A stretch of DNA of 64,000 bases from Endotrypanum monterogeii (GCA_000333855.2 CM007316.1:1091727-1155726), one strand, 5' to 3'. Shown: positions 20,157 through 30,365, counted from the stretch's first letter. Made by a program: numbers and translations. The notes: generated from the sequence alone by a model not told the origin.

Positions 20157-23100
20157 CTAGCTGCTCTGATAATTGAGAATGGCGTCTATTTGCGCGTCAA
20201 GTGTTGCCCATGGGTTTTCCAGAGGAGGAGAACTTGATGCAAACCTACGAGCAAAAGAGCGAGCCTCGGCAGTAGCCCTGGCTTCAGAGTGATGCACCGG
20301 CGGCTGCGACCACTCCTTCTGCGAGTGCACTCGAGCGCCTATCGACGCGCCCCTGGGCTGAGACAAGGGAGGTGAGCAAGTGTTTCGGCGCCTTAGTGAA
20401 TATGGCGAGGAGGACAGCGTTTCACGTTGGCGAGGAATAGGGGACAGAGGGGATTGTGAGAAACTGGTGAAGGCCTGCTGGCGTGGGCTGGATGCACCCC
20501 GTCTGCCTTTAATGTTTCGCGTCAGGCGTGGCGCAGAGTGAAGGGAAAGGTTTGCCATTGCCAGCCTCGGATCCGTCAGCCCACTGCTCTCACAAACAGA
20601 TTTGAGAAAGCCCTCATCGCGGTAAGCCGAGCTGGACCGGAGAACCTCGAGCTCGTTTATGACTCGAACGTCAGCCGCTGATGCCATCATATCCTCAGGC
20701 CTCATCTGAGCCTTGGATAAATCCCAGTAGGCCTCCGCACCGCCAGTCGTGGGGCATGGTGCAGTCAGTGAGTTCGTCTTCGCCGAAGAGGTCACCATTT
20801 TCTTTTCCAGATCGAGAGAAGGCTCCACGATTCTGGATGCATCAGTAACGTGACGGTTCGGGGTGAAGGTGCAACCGGCGCGGAGCCGCTCTTCGTTTGC
20901 CTTGGCGAGGTACTGCAGCCGTCGCTTCCGTGACTCCATCCACTCCTTGTTTCGGGCGAGAAAAAATTCTGTCCTCTCAGAGAGGGGTCGACATCTGGGG
21001 GTAGACGGAGAAGGAGCATCTAACGACCTCCCCGACTTCATATCTCCTCTGCTTGACTCCCTCTCGGGATTCACTGGGCGCGCGAAGATGGGGACGCCAC
21101 CTGTCTTGTGCAGCGCCATCTTTGCTGACCGCTTGGTGATATGAGGGTGGAAGGTTTCTTGCTCGGTTGCCTGCGCGAGAATTTGTTCCCAATTCTGCCT
21201 CTTGCGTGCCATCGCAGCCTCGAGCGACATCATGAAGCGCGAATGACGTGCATCTACCGTGTCGCCCTGCTGTGAGTGAAACAAAACGGAGTGGCCCAAT
21301 GTCGCGTCCCCCTCAGCGCCGTCAGAGCCAAGGCCACCGCCCTGCGGTGCAGGCGACCCATGGATAACCCCGGCGGTACACTGCGGTCTAGCACTCGCTT
21401 TTTTTTCGCGCAGGTGATGCCACAGAACAAAGTCCAGCCCGGCACGGCGCAACCCTTCGCTAAACTCCCTCTGCTCTTCCTTAGACAAGTCGTCGTAACC
21501 CACGCGATGACCGTCCTTCCACACTGTTGGGAGAGCGTTAGGACGAAAAAGAGGCTTACCTGTGCCGATCTCAAAGCGCTCTGAGTCGGTATTGTTGCGA
21601 CGTGCCTGCAAAGTAGCTGCAGCCTCTTCACGACGCTCTGCATCCTCCGCGAGACGGCTCAAGAACCCCTTCAGAGTACCTCCGGCGGTCTTGGACGCAC
21701 GAGAGGCAGGAGTGTTCTGCAGGAGCAGGGGTGAGAACTCGACAGACACCTCAGCCTCACTGGTCGGCCGGCGCAACGCGCGCAGCAAAGCATCCTGTTC
21801 CGCCGCTGTTGAAGAAGTGATGGGCGAGCCGAATAACTGATGTGCTAGTGCCGTGGTGCCAGCTAGTGCATGCGCGGACACCAACATCCTCCCCTCGTCC
21901 TCTTGCAAATCCCTACACGGTCGCCTCGCCTCCCACAAACACGGTCGGGACTTCAGTCGCTCTTGCGCTCTCGGATGTGCCAATAGACGTAAACTTTGTT
22001 TCGTGATTCCCCTATGTGCGATCGACATGCCCCACTTACTTGCGGCTGCAGCTCCCTTGCCTGCCTTGATCTCAGCGAGCTGAACACATTTCTGGCGCCG
22101 TCGCTGCTCCACCGCTGCCTTCCACTCTAAACACTTTTTCATGAATTTCTTCGTCCCTTTCGCCTCCATGCGCTGCGCCCTCTTCGATATGGCCGGGTGA
22201 AATGTGCAGAGCACACGCTCCTCTTGCTCGAGCACTTGGGCGCGGCTGGCTTGTTTGGCGGCATCCAACGCACGCTTTTTTATGGCGGCGTTGTAGAGTT
22301 CCTCGCACCTCGAACGCTCCACCTCGCTCGCATGCTGTTGTGCCGCTCGCCGGCGATCACGGCGATGGAGATCTGCTATGTTTTCTAGAATACTAATTAG
22401 TGTGTGAGCCGAGGACGTCGTGGCGCTCTTCCCCGTGACACGCATGTCTTCGGCGGCGCAGTAGAGCAGCAACAGTCCAAGAGGTAAATCATGTACTGTC
22501 TCTGAAGGTGCTTCTATGTGGACCGCCCCCTTCTTGTACGTATCCGTCGCCGCTGGGTCCCTCGAGGAGGATGCTCCCTTCATGCTGCGCAATAGCCCAG
22601 CAGTGTACGCGCTCGTGACGCCAGCACCTCTGCTACTCAGTTTGGAGCGCTTCACCGAGGATAGACTTTGTTCACAACCGGCGCTTTGCGGCACCACACG
22701 AGCAATGGAATTGGCCGCCGCCGGCGACTGTGTTTCCCGCTCGATCTCTGCATGTGCAAGATTTTTCTTGAGGAATGGAATTTGAGGAACAATGCTGCCA
22801 TCTGTGATCGTCTGCGAAGCGGCGGCGGCACCATGGTCAGGATGCGGCACGGTCGGCACCTGAGATACCCCCGATGTGACTGGTCCTGCAAAAACGTCAG
22901 GAAAATGGTCAGGCGCCGCTGCAACGACGTCTCGGGGAGCAGACCTTGGTGCTATTGCACTCGTGTCCGCTGCTCGAGAGGGGGAAGAGAAGCAGAAAAG
23001 ATTTTCTATCGCAAGGTAATCAGCAGATGCAGTCGCCTCAGTCGAGCGCTCTGTGGAGCCAGTCCCGGCTGCAGCCCTCTCTGCATGCGCAGGACTTACG

Positions 23101-23516
23101 GCAGCTATCACGGTCTGAAAGCCACTGATGTCATTTAGTCCTGTCACCAAAGGTCGGAGAGGTGACAGGGACGTGGGTACTGCACCCATGGAGTTAAGGC
23201 GATCTGTAGGCCCATCCAGAAGCTCCTCGAAGGTGGGCATTCCCGAAGTCTTGCTTTCCATATTTGGGGTCTCGACAAATGATCCGGCGCTACGGGTCTC
23301 GTAAGCCTGCATTCTCTGTGAGTGAGAAGTAATAGAAACAGCTTTCGCGTTAGTCATTTCCATGTAATACTGGCCATCAGCACCCTGTGCATCGGCGTAG
23401 CTCCCGCCGCTGCACCCACGGTTGTTACCGTCTCCAGCAGGAGCAGCGCTACTGCACGGGTTCAACGATGAAGTCCCTGGAGCATCACCGAGAAGCGATG
23501 CACCAGGTGTCTCCAT
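20157..23516 (-). CDS. Large hypothetical protein with repeated FxP (TFHPxI-KR) motifs
   Basis: Encodes 1119 residues; the start is the ATG at 23516, the first after the predicted splice acceptor (the preceding in-frame TTG is not used). The N-terminal 330 residues are Ser/Ala/Pro-rich and probably disordered. The middle has charged helical stretches. Three related motifs stand out: CTFHPAISKRAQRM at about residue 438, ETFHPHITKRSAKM at about 789 and CTFTPNRH at about 882, each next to basic coiled helices with Trp (ECLEWKA-like and NKEWMESRKRR-like). The C-terminus is rich in Ser, Arg and Pro. I do not recognise a named family. The repeated Phe-x-Pro motif plus basic helix suggests short linear binding or cytoskeletal modules, but that is inference. 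Confidence 0.85.
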   Translation of the reverse strand: METPGASLLGDAPGTSSLNPCSSAAPAGDGNNRGCSGGSYADAQGADGQYYMEMTNAKAVSITSHSQRMQAYETRSAGSFVETPNMESKTSGMPTFEELLDGPTDRLNSMGAVPTSLSPLRPLVTGLNDISGFQTVIAAVSPAHAERAAAGTGSTERSTEATASADYLAIENLFCFSSPSRAADTSAIAPRSAPRDVVAAAPDHFPDVFAGPVTSGVSQVPTVPHPDHGAAAASQTITDGSIVPQIPFLKKNLAHAEIERETQSPAAANSIARVVPQSAGCEQSLSSVKRSKLSSRGAGVTSAYTAGLLRSMKGASSSRDPAATDTYKKGAVHIEAPSETVHDLPLGLLLLYCAAEDMRVTGKSATTSSAHTLISILENIADLHRRDRRRAAQQHASEVERSRCEELYNAAIKKRALDAAKQASRAQVLEQEERVLCTFHPAISKRAQRMEAKGTKKFMKKCLEWKAAVEQRRRQKCVQLAEIKAGKGAAAASKWGMSIAHRGITKQSLRLLAHPRAQERLKSRPCLWEARRPCRDLQEDEGRMLVSAHALAGTTALAHQLFGSPITSSTAAEQDALLRALRRPTSEAEVSVEFSPLLLQNTPASRASKTAGGTLKGFLSRLAEDAERREEAAATLQARRNNTDSERFEIGTGKPLFRPNALPTVWKDGHRVGYDDLSKEEQREFSEGLRRAGLDFVLWHHLREKKASARPQCTAGVIHGSPAPQGGGLGSDGAEGDATLGHSVLFHSQQGDTVDARHSRFMMSLEAAMARKRQNWEQILAQATEQETFHPHITKRSAKMALHKTGGVPIFARPVNPERESSRGDMKSGRSLDAPSPSTPRCRPLSERTEFFLARNKEWMESRKRRLQYLAKANEERLRAGCTFTPNRHVTDASRIVEPSLDLEKKMVTSSAKTNSLTAPCPTTGGAEAYWDLSKAQMRPEDMMASAADVRVINELEVLRSSSAYRDEGFLKSVCESSGLTDPRLAMANLSLHSAPRLTRNIKGRRGASSPRQQAFTSFSQSPLSPIPRQRETLSSSPYSLRRRNTCSPPLSQPRGASIGARVHSQKEWSQPPVHHSEARATAEARSFARRFASSSPPLENPWATLDAQIDAILNYQSS

Positions 23517-24232
23517 CAAGATAGCCGCTATACAGAACCAATGGAAGATGACGCCGTGTGCTCAAGTGTCGTACTTTGTGCTGAGGTGTGTGTGTGTGTG
23601 TGTGTTATCTTGAATAAGTTGGTTGCCGCTTTTAAGACGACGACAAAGCAAAAGAAGAGGAAAAATAGGTGTGGGAGAAAAGAATCAGAGTGTGCCGCAC
23701 ACATACAGAATCAACCAATATAAGAAAGTGTATAAACTCGGTAGATGAGGAAGATGGGAAGAGCTTTCTTCCATCCCCTCACCCGCTTCGGCCGCGCGTC
23801 GATTCCAGACCGCGGGATAATGCGTAAAGCTGTGGTTCTACTGGCCGCTACAGCGATGGGCAGGACGGGGCAGTCAGCGACCGACACCAAATAACCACGA
23901 GAGGGAGAGAGAGTGATGCGGTCATGGGCACATCACGTCTCGTGCGGGGGGGGAAGACGCCTTGCTTACAGCCCATTTGAGTGCTTCCCTTTTCAGGGCA
24001 CGCATTCCCACACACAATGCGCTACACAAAACCATACACCCGGCAGCGACTCAGCATCAACAAGAGGCACCGAGCCCGAAACTGTTGTGAGGAAGTAAAG
24101 CATAGTTGCTGTGAAAACACTGGCCCATTTCTCAAGTTAGCGAGGCGCCGTTGGCGAATGTCAAGAGGAAGGCACACAAGTGATCGGTCCACTTCTGCCT
24201 CGCACACAGACACTCGCGCGAACGAGCATTAC
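23517..24232. other. Intergenic: 5' UTR of FxP-motif gene and 3' UTR of URI
   Basis: Holds the (GT)n array near 23586-23606, the splice acceptor at 23629, a GC-balanced non-repetitive island at about 23760-23930 and a G-run near 23946. The island could be an old retroposon remnant or a structured 3' UTR; neither is shown. Confidence 0.55.
23629..23690 (-). promoter_or_regulatory. Predicted spliced-leader acceptor of the FxP-motif gene
   Basis: On the coding strand a strong T/C tract (about 23690-23640) ends in the first AG at 23630-23629. The 112-nt 5' UTR contains a (CA)n array and no ATG before 23516, which fixes the start codon. Confidence 0.7.
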
Positions 24233-25873
24233 TCAGTCCCCCTCCAGCTCTCGCATAAAGAGGGATTTACGTTTCGGATTCTGCCGCTGTCCCAAAAGGA
24301 GCGGGGTCGGCACGATAGATGCGACGCTTGTAGCCGCGCCGGTACCCCTGCCACCACTGCCCTGTACCCCATCGTCGTGCTCCACGATGTCACCAACGGT
24401 GTACATACTCCGTGGAAGCGACGGGATGTACCCTGCATCTGTCTCGACACCATTGCTAGCATCGAAAGAGTTCGCATCACCTGGGCAGACCACCTGCGGA
24501 CATCGGAAGATATCCGCGGGAGTCACCGAGGTCACATCGCCGGTGTCCTTCACATCCGGAGCAAATCTCACGTGCCTCTCCTTGCCACGAAGCGGTCTGG
24601 AAACAGATGTGGAGGAGAAAGCCGCATCAGAGACATATACGCTGTCAAGTCCCAACTTGGAGAGGACCCGGGGGCTGGTGAGAGTTGCCGTCGAATCGCA
24701 CGGCGTCAGCGAGAACTTCTCGGCTCTCTCACTGAGAGAAGATGCCTCTGCACGCTGAGATATATCCTCGGGCGTGCTAAATGGCACCATCGACTTCGCA
24801 GCTGTCTGGCCGATATCGCCTGGAGTTCTGAACACAAGTGTTTCTCCCCCGTCAGTCGATGGCTCGTTGCCGTCGACAGCTCCTGCAGTGGCAGCAGGCA
24901 CCAGTGTTTGAGGGGATGTGGCTAGTGAAGAGGAAATAAATGTGTCCTCCGTGGCCCGTGATCTCTCACCGATCGCAGCAGAAGCGCTGCGCAGACGATT
25001 CAGCTCTGCACGGACCCGCCTCTCCTTTTTCTCAATCATGCGCTCCATCATGACACGCTCGACGTATTCGTCGTCATCGAGATGTTCACACAGCTCGGCC
25101 TCCAGCGCGATTAGCTCATCCTCTGTAAGCTCGTCCAACTCATCGAAGGTTGCGAGTGTCGCGTCGATAGAGGCATAGTCCAGCGGCAACGCAGAGTCTG
25201 TGGCGGGCTCGACTGGAGCCGGCAGTGGCGACGACGGGGACGGTGGTACGCAGCTTCCAGATACGGCAATGAGAGGGCTGACAGAGTCGCGTGCTTCACC
25301 GGACTCCCTATAGCAATCAGGTGTGTTCGCTGCGACCACGAGCACTGAGGAGTCGTGAGCTTCGTTCAGCTGATGTTGTGGTGCCTGCGATATAATCGAG
25401 GACTGTGACGCTCTCTGGGCAGATATACCCCGACTCTGCCTCTCCGCCAGAATGTCAGCCATTGCATGTTGTGCCTCGGGCAACTCCGACAAAAAAAAAT
25501 CCTGCTTCGTCCTGAGAGCGTTCTGCTCCTGCTGAAGGACTTCAGCCTCCCGACGAAGAAAGTCAATACGTCGACCAGCAATCTCAGCCGCCTGAGCAGC
25601 ACTGCGCTCCGCAAACCAGCCGTCGCCAAGCAATACTAGGATTGTGTTCGTTGCGTTCAACTCCGCAGAATAATAAGCGAGGCCACCAGCAACAGGAGCA
25701 AGCACGCGCCTCCGACTGCGCTCCGTTAATAGGTGGAGAGTTTCCTTGAGAATACTGTATTCCTGCAGCTTCTCCTGAGCCCGTCGTAGCTGCTCTTCGT
25801 TTTGCCGAAGTAAGTATAAGTACAGCTGCGCCCCAGTGAGCACCTCCCCTTCGCTGTACTCCTGCGCATCCAT
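24233..25873 (-). CDS. URI1: URI (unconventional prefoldin RPB5 interactor) orthologue
   Basis: Encodes 546 residues; ATG at 25873 is the first after the predicted splice acceptor. Residues 15-130 form a prefoldin alpha-type domain: two coiled-coil helices flank a beta hairpin, with the family pattern NTILVLLGDGWFAERSAAQA at 76-95. Residues 243-300 are an acidic then basic helical segment (ELDELTEDELIALEAE onwards) in the position of the RPB5-binding region of human URI1. At 434-437 HVRF resembles an RVxF protein phosphatase 1 docking motif, which human URI also uses. URI works with prefoldin-like and R2TP complexes in assembling RNA polymerases and in TOR-related signalling. The rest is Ser/Thr-rich and probably disordered. 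Its upstream neighbour is DNAAF4, another chaperone cofactor. Confidence 0.88.
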   Translation of the reverse strand: MDAQEYSEGEVLTGAQLYLYLLRQNEEQLRRAQEKLQEYSILKETLHLLTERSRRRVLAPVAGGLAYYSAELNATNTILVLLGDGWFAERSAAQAAEIAGRRIDFLRREAEVLQQEQNALRTKQDFFLSELPEAQHAMADILAERQSRGISAQRASQSSIISQAPQHQLNEAHDSSVLVVAANTPDCYRESGEARDSVSPLIAVSGSCVPPSPSSPLPAPVEPATDSALPLDYASIDATLATFDELDELTEDELIALEAELCEHLDDDEYVERVMMERMIEKKERRVRAELNRLRSASAAIGERSRATEDTFISSSLATSPQTLVPAATAGAVDGNEPSTDGGETLVFRTPGDIGQTAAKSMVPFSTPEDISQRAEASSLSERAEKFSLTPCDSTATLTSPRVLSKLGLDSVYVSDAAFSSTSVSRPLRGKERHVRFAPDVKDTGDVTSVTPADIFRCPQVVCPGDANSFDASNGVETDAGYIPSLPRSMYTVGDIVEHDDGVQGSGGRGTGAATSVASIVPTPLLLGQRQNPKRKSLFMRELEGD

Positions 25874-25950
25874 GGCAGTGACGCGTCACGCCAGAGGTAG
25901 AACTTGGTGAGCTGCGACTGCGAAAACCCTTTTCTCTGTCGCTTACTTGA

Positions 25951-26020
25951 CTCTAGATAAGTGATATGAAACACAAATACAAAAAAAAAAAAGGAGGGGA
26001 AACAGAGAAGAATCGCTTAC
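25951..26020 (-). promoter_or_regulatory. Predicted spliced-leader acceptor of URI
   Basis: A long T-rich tract on the coding strand (about 26015-25960) leads to two adjacent AG dinucleotides at 25954-25951. No ATG lies between these and 25873. The implied 5' UTR is about 77 nt. Confidence 0.65.
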
Positions 26021-27036
26021 AAGCAAAAAAAGAAACGAATGACGATCGGAGTTCCTAACGAAATCCTTCATGAAGAGCAAGATCCAGGCGATAGCATACG
26101 TGTGTCCGGAGCGAGATATAAAGAAACTCTTGAGTCGAATATCCTTCCGCACAGCCCCCCCCCACCTCCCTACCCTACCTCCTCCCCCAGGAAATGTGCC
26201 CGCAACACGCACGCCCAGCGCTCAAAATATTGGACTGGTGTCTGTACCGTACTGAAACTAAAACATCCCCATGGTACAAAGCTACTCTCTTCCTCCTCGT
26301 TTTTTTTTCCCCCTGTTGCCACCACAGCTCAATTGGCCAATCCAGCCGAGGTTTTGGTGCGCGTGTGCGTATGTTCGGGTGCAGCCGTAACAAGGAGAGA
26401 TGATCAGGAAGAAAAGGCGACTGCAACCTCTGTGAAAGCATCCAGAGCCGTCTTCCCACCCATGCCCACACCGCAAGAAGTGATCCCTTGGAAAGAAAAT
26501 TGACTGCGTAGCTGAACGCCGAACGAGCTTGATCGAACAGCACCTTATTTGCATGAAGAAGCGGGAGGAGAGGTGAGTATCAGAGTGACGACCAAGTCCG
26601 CTAATCCAACAAGACTGCAGCAGCACACATCGCCAAATCCAGTGAGAGAGCAAGGAGGAGACGCGGACGACGTAGAAAAAAAAACGAGAAGCACAATGAT
26701 AGTCCGGTTCACCACGGAGTATAACGTGCACCTTGAGGCCTGCTAAAAGGTGTTCGCAACGCTTCACTCTTCTACACGTGAAGAAATCTCGACGTCATCT
26801 AGCGCGCACACAGACACAGACACGCAGATGTATATAATTTTTTTTTCTTTTTTATACATCACAGGGCATCAAAGCAACAAAGGAAACAAATTCCCATGCG
26901 GAGCGATGGAATCACAACGGAAAAAGACAATCGGGAGGTATGGGCGTACAGAAATCTACGCGAAATAAGGCGACACGTGAAAGCAAGCAACCCAAGGTGT
27001 TTGCAATCTGCCGAACAAAGATGGAAAATACGTGTA

Positions 27037-27040
<4 letters not shown>

Positions 27041-27078
<38 letters not shown>
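27041..27078. repeat. (TG)n microsatellite
   Basis: Uninterrupted TG run of 38 bases, about 145 nt past the DNAAF4 stop codon in the direction of transcription, so probably within its 3' UTR as (CA)n. Confidence 0.96.
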
Positions 27079-27080
<2 letters not shown>

Positions 27081-27222
27081 TGTGGAGGGGGAAGGGGGGT
27101 ATTCCAGAGGATAAGTCTGAAGCACCCTTTTGTTGGAGCTCAATACTAGCGTCAGGCCACCTTAGATTTTTGTTACAAGAAAGGCGTGCGGGGCAGTCAT
27201 GTGCGCGCACAGATACTGCACT

Positions 27223-29121
27223 CTAGCCGGCAGCCTTCTGTGCTTTCGTCTTACCGGACGACACCTCGATGAGCGTGTCCATGCGAATCTTTTCAGCCAA
27301 TCGATTGCAGTCATCGCGTAAGTCATTGTCGTATGGTGTAATGCGCAGAGCACGCTCCAGGCAACCGTGTGCCTTGTGGTACTCCTTCATCCCACAAAGG
27401 GCTGCTGCGCTGCGTACATACGCCTTCAGAAGCATATAGACGTGGCCACTCTGCTCGCTCAACTTCTTCGCGGCAGCGCGGCGCTGGCAAACGAGAGTAT
27501 CCTTATTGTTTGCCCCCTCTGCCCCTTCCCCCGCGTTCGCCGTCCTCAAGGCTGCCGATTCCGGGTCGTCGTCGTCCTCCTCGTCGTCGCTATCGAGCTG
27601 GTCAGCGGTCAGGCCGCCAGGTTGCTCCAATGCAGAAGCGACTTCGCTACAAAACTGTAGGATGTCCTCACAAACCCTCAGCGCCTCCTTGAACCTACCC
27701 GCACGCAGCATCACCGCTGCAAGGTTTCCCTTTGCTCTCATATGAAACGGCTCTTGTTCGAGTATGGCACTGTAGGTGGCACTAGCCGCTTCGTACGAGC
27801 CGTGATAGTATTGAGTTGCTGCCTCCTGCAAGCGAGTGGAGAGGGGGTCGGTACGCATATCCTTCTCGGCGATGCCGCATTTATTCATGTGATCCTCGAT
27901 CAAAGCCAAGTCCGCAGCGACATCATCATCGATTGTCGGGTCACGGTAAGCAGCCGCCATACGCAGGTCAGAAATCCCATTTTTAAGGTCATCTGCCCAA
28001 CAGTAGGCGGCGCCGCGACGAGCATGGAGCTTCGTCATGAGCCCTCGGTACCGCTCCTGTGTCACTTCGCTCGCCGGTGTGTTGGCCAGCATTGTCAGAG
28101 CCAGTGAGCAGTCCTCAATCGCCTTTTTGTAGTCTGCCAGCTGCAAGTAGCATGCCGACCTATTCATGACACATGTCAAGAAGGCGCCATCGCGCTTGAT
28201 AGACTCCGAGTAGGCGTTCAGTGCCTCCCTCCACTGCTGCGCGCGGTAGCACTTGTCGGCCCTCTCCTTCCAGAACATCGGTGTATCCTCAATCGAAACG
28301 GGTTTGTAGCGGCTCTGTCGATAATACTCCTCATCTCCGCGCGAGCGCGTCGGCATTGAGAACGTTTTCGGTGTGAAGTCAATAGTTACATTGACTGTGT
28401 CCGCTTGCCGAATCCCCGGCGGTGGGGCATCCGGCGTCTGGGCGGGTGTCACGAGCGGGGCGACCAGAGGCACCGAAGACGGTGGTGGTGACACAGCGGC
28501 GGTAGCATTAGCGATGGCGTTCTTCGCAGACTTCGAGGAATCCGCAGACTTGGTGTTGTCTGACAAAAGTGAGGAGGAAGTTGTGACCGCACCCGGCGTC
28601 GCTTGACTATCCTCCCACGCGTACAGCTCCGTCTCAGCGGCCTCTCGTTCGGCCTTCACTCGGTGCTCGATCTGCGCGCGTTGCGCTTTTTCCACGTCCC
28701 ACTGTGCCTCCAGCATACGCCGCTTTTCCGCCTCACGCTGAGCAACACGAGCATCTAACTGCTCCCGGTACCGCTGCTCTGCCCTTTGCATCGACTCCTG
28801 TCGTCGCTGCAGCAAAGCCTGCTTGCCGATAGCAGACTGACGCATAGCAAGAGCATCCCACACAAGATCCACCTCCGCCTTGTGCAACTTCACATGCAGC
28901 AGGATGCTGTCTGACTCATCCGTGAAGTGGTGTGCTGACTTTGACAAATCAATCTCGTGGAGTAAGTCCAGCGAAAGTAAGTACTGGGGTGGAGCGTTAA
29001 CTTTTAAGAAAACGTCGGCAATCAAAACATCAACCACCTCTTTCTTACAGCCTTTAATAGTGATGTGCAGGAGCACATCCTCGTCCGTCTGCTCCCAGGT
29101 GAACTGAGGCTTCACCGGCAT
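27223..29121 (-). CDS. DNAAF4: Dynein axonemal assembly factor 4 (DNAAF4/DYX1C1)
   Basis: Encodes 632 residues from the ATG at 29121, the first after a predicted splice acceptor about 21 nt upstream. Residues 3-90 are a CS (p23-like) domain starting PQFTWEQT; 100-170 is a charged coiled coil. The conserved DYX1C1 linker VNVTIDFTPKTF lies at 244-254, just before the TPR region from about 282, which has several tetratricopeptide repeats through the C-terminus. DNAAF4 is a cytoplasmic co-chaperone that links HSP90/HSP70 and RuvBL-type machinery to preassembly of axonemal dynein arms. It is longer than human DYX1C1 (420) because of a Pro/Ala linker at about 172-240 and an acidic insertion (about 525-560) within the TPR region. 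A flagellate is expected to need it; a dynein-arm docking subunit is encoded at 50851-52689. Confidence 0.94.
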   Translation of the reverse strand: MPVKPQFTWEQTDEDVLLHITIKGCKKEVVDVLIADVFLKVNAPPQYLLSLDLLHEIDLSKSAHHFTDESDSILLHVKLHKAEVDLVWDALAMRQSAIGKQALLQRRQESMQRAEQRYREQLDARVAQREAEKRRMLEAQWDVEKAQRAQIEHRVKAEREAAETELYAWEDSQATPGAVTTSSSLLSDNTKSADSSKSAKNAIANATAAVSPPPSSVPLVAPLVTPAQTPDAPPPGIRQADTVNVTIDFTPKTFSMPTRSRGDEEYYRQSRYKPVSIEDTPMFWKERADKCYRAQQWREALNAYSESIKRDGAFLTCVMNRSACYLQLADYKKAIEDCSLALTMLANTPASEVTQERYRGLMTKLHARRGAAYCWADDLKNGISDLRMAAAYRDPTIDDDVAADLALIEDHMNKCGIAEKDMRTDPLSTRLQEAATQYYHGSYEAASATYSAILEQEPFHMRAKGNLAAVMLRAGRFKEALRVCEDILQFCSEVASALEQPGGLTADQLDSDDEEDDDDPESAALRTANAGEGAEGANNKDTLVCQRRAAAKKLSEQSGHVYMLLKAYVRSAAALCGMKEYHKAHGCLERALRITPYDNDLRDDCNRLAEKIRMDTLIEVSSGKTKAQKAAG

Positions 29122-29140
29122 CGTTGCTTTAATGTCTGAC

Positions 29141-29177
<37 letters not shown>

Positions 29178-30365
29178 CGTGTGTTATATTTTGGAGGGAG
29201 TGGGAACGAAAACGACAAGTTCAAGCATAAATGGATCATTGCCCCCTGTAGAGACGACCATGAAATCTCTCCCAACGCCACGGTGCGACCTCGATTGACG
29301 GAACACGAAGGGATATCGGCGTGAATGAACGCCAAAACCTCGTGGGAGCACCAACGCCACAATTTCGTCCGCGATAAACCATCTTTTCTCTAGCAACCCT
29401 CTGGCCACCACCACCACCCTGATATATACTAATAAAGTAAATATGGAGCTGCCAGCAGGAAGTTCGAGTGGAGTGGAGGGGGGGGGGGCAGAGTAGAAAC
29501 AAACGTAACGAGGAAGTCATCTCCACACACACACACACACACACACACAAAAGCAGAATAAATATACATAAACAGTTATGTATGTGCCGACCGGGATACC
29601 CACAACACAACACAACAAGCACAGGCACAGAAGTAAATGCCGAGGGCTACCCATTCATCAATAAAGCTTCGTAAAGAACGCGTGTCGAGGAATACAGACA
29701 CACCAGGATATATATATATATATATATATATACAGCGGCACATAAAAAGTCAGTGCCATTCCCATGGAGGACCTCAGCCGTCCAGGTGGGAGAAAAAGAA
29801 AAGACCGCATCAACCTAAGCAGCACGGTAAGGTGTATAGAGAACTAGCACATTCGGCGGGAGAGAGGGGAAGAGAGAAAAGCTAACGCACGCAATCAAAA
29901 AAAAAAAATCTCGGAGAGGAAAAAAAAAGAGGCAATACAAAACAGGGACAAAGCCAAATGAAAATGCAGAAGAGGAGGGATGGTAGTGCAGTGCAACCAA
30001 TCACACGCCTAAGCGCACACCTGCACACGCTCAAGGTTTTAAAAAAGACAATTTCGTGCAGAGACGCAAAAGCAGCCACACAACTCGATGAATGCGAGAA
30101 AAAAAAAGAAAAAAAAGTAGCGCGGTTCACCCTCATGGAAAGAATGAGCACATATATATATTTTTTTTAATTTTTTTTTCAAAGATGCAAAGACACGACT
30201 TAGCACAATTCCTCTGTTGTGCACACCACTTCCCTTAATTGTGGTTCATTTTGCCAGGATCACTAACTTATTTCTACACACTCACGGGAATATTATATAA
30301 GCTTAGAACCCTTGGGGAGGCAGGGGGAGAGGGGCACGCGCCATTTCGCTCCTCCGTAATTGAAC
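29122..30365. other. Intergenic: 5' region of DNAAF4 and 3' UTR of FYVE-like gene
   Basis: Contains (GT)n at 29144-29174, (CA)n at about 29524-29549, (TA)n at about 29709-29731 and long A-runs near 29897-30118. Nothing coding was seen. Confidence 0.65.
29143..29225 (-). promoter_or_regulatory. Predicted spliced-leader acceptor of DNAAF4, with (CA)n between tract and AG
   Basis: On the coding strand the pyrimidine-rich stretch (about 29220-29190) is followed by (CA)n at 29174-29144 and only then by the first AG at 29144-29143. The microsatellite therefore separates the tract from the acceptor. The 5' UTR would be about 21 nt. Confidence 0.6.

Larger units (their letters stand above)
25874..27222. 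other. Intergenic: 5' region of URI and 3' UTR of DNAAF4
   Basis: Contains the splice acceptor near 25951, a C-run at about 26155-26163, and (GT)n at 27041-27078. About 26330-26760 is non-repetitive but no gene or RNA was recognised in it. Confidence 0.6.

Noticed and set aside
23981..24925. 314-codon plus-strand open frame overlapping URI
   Set aside because: It is antisense to the well-supported URI gene and shows no domain.
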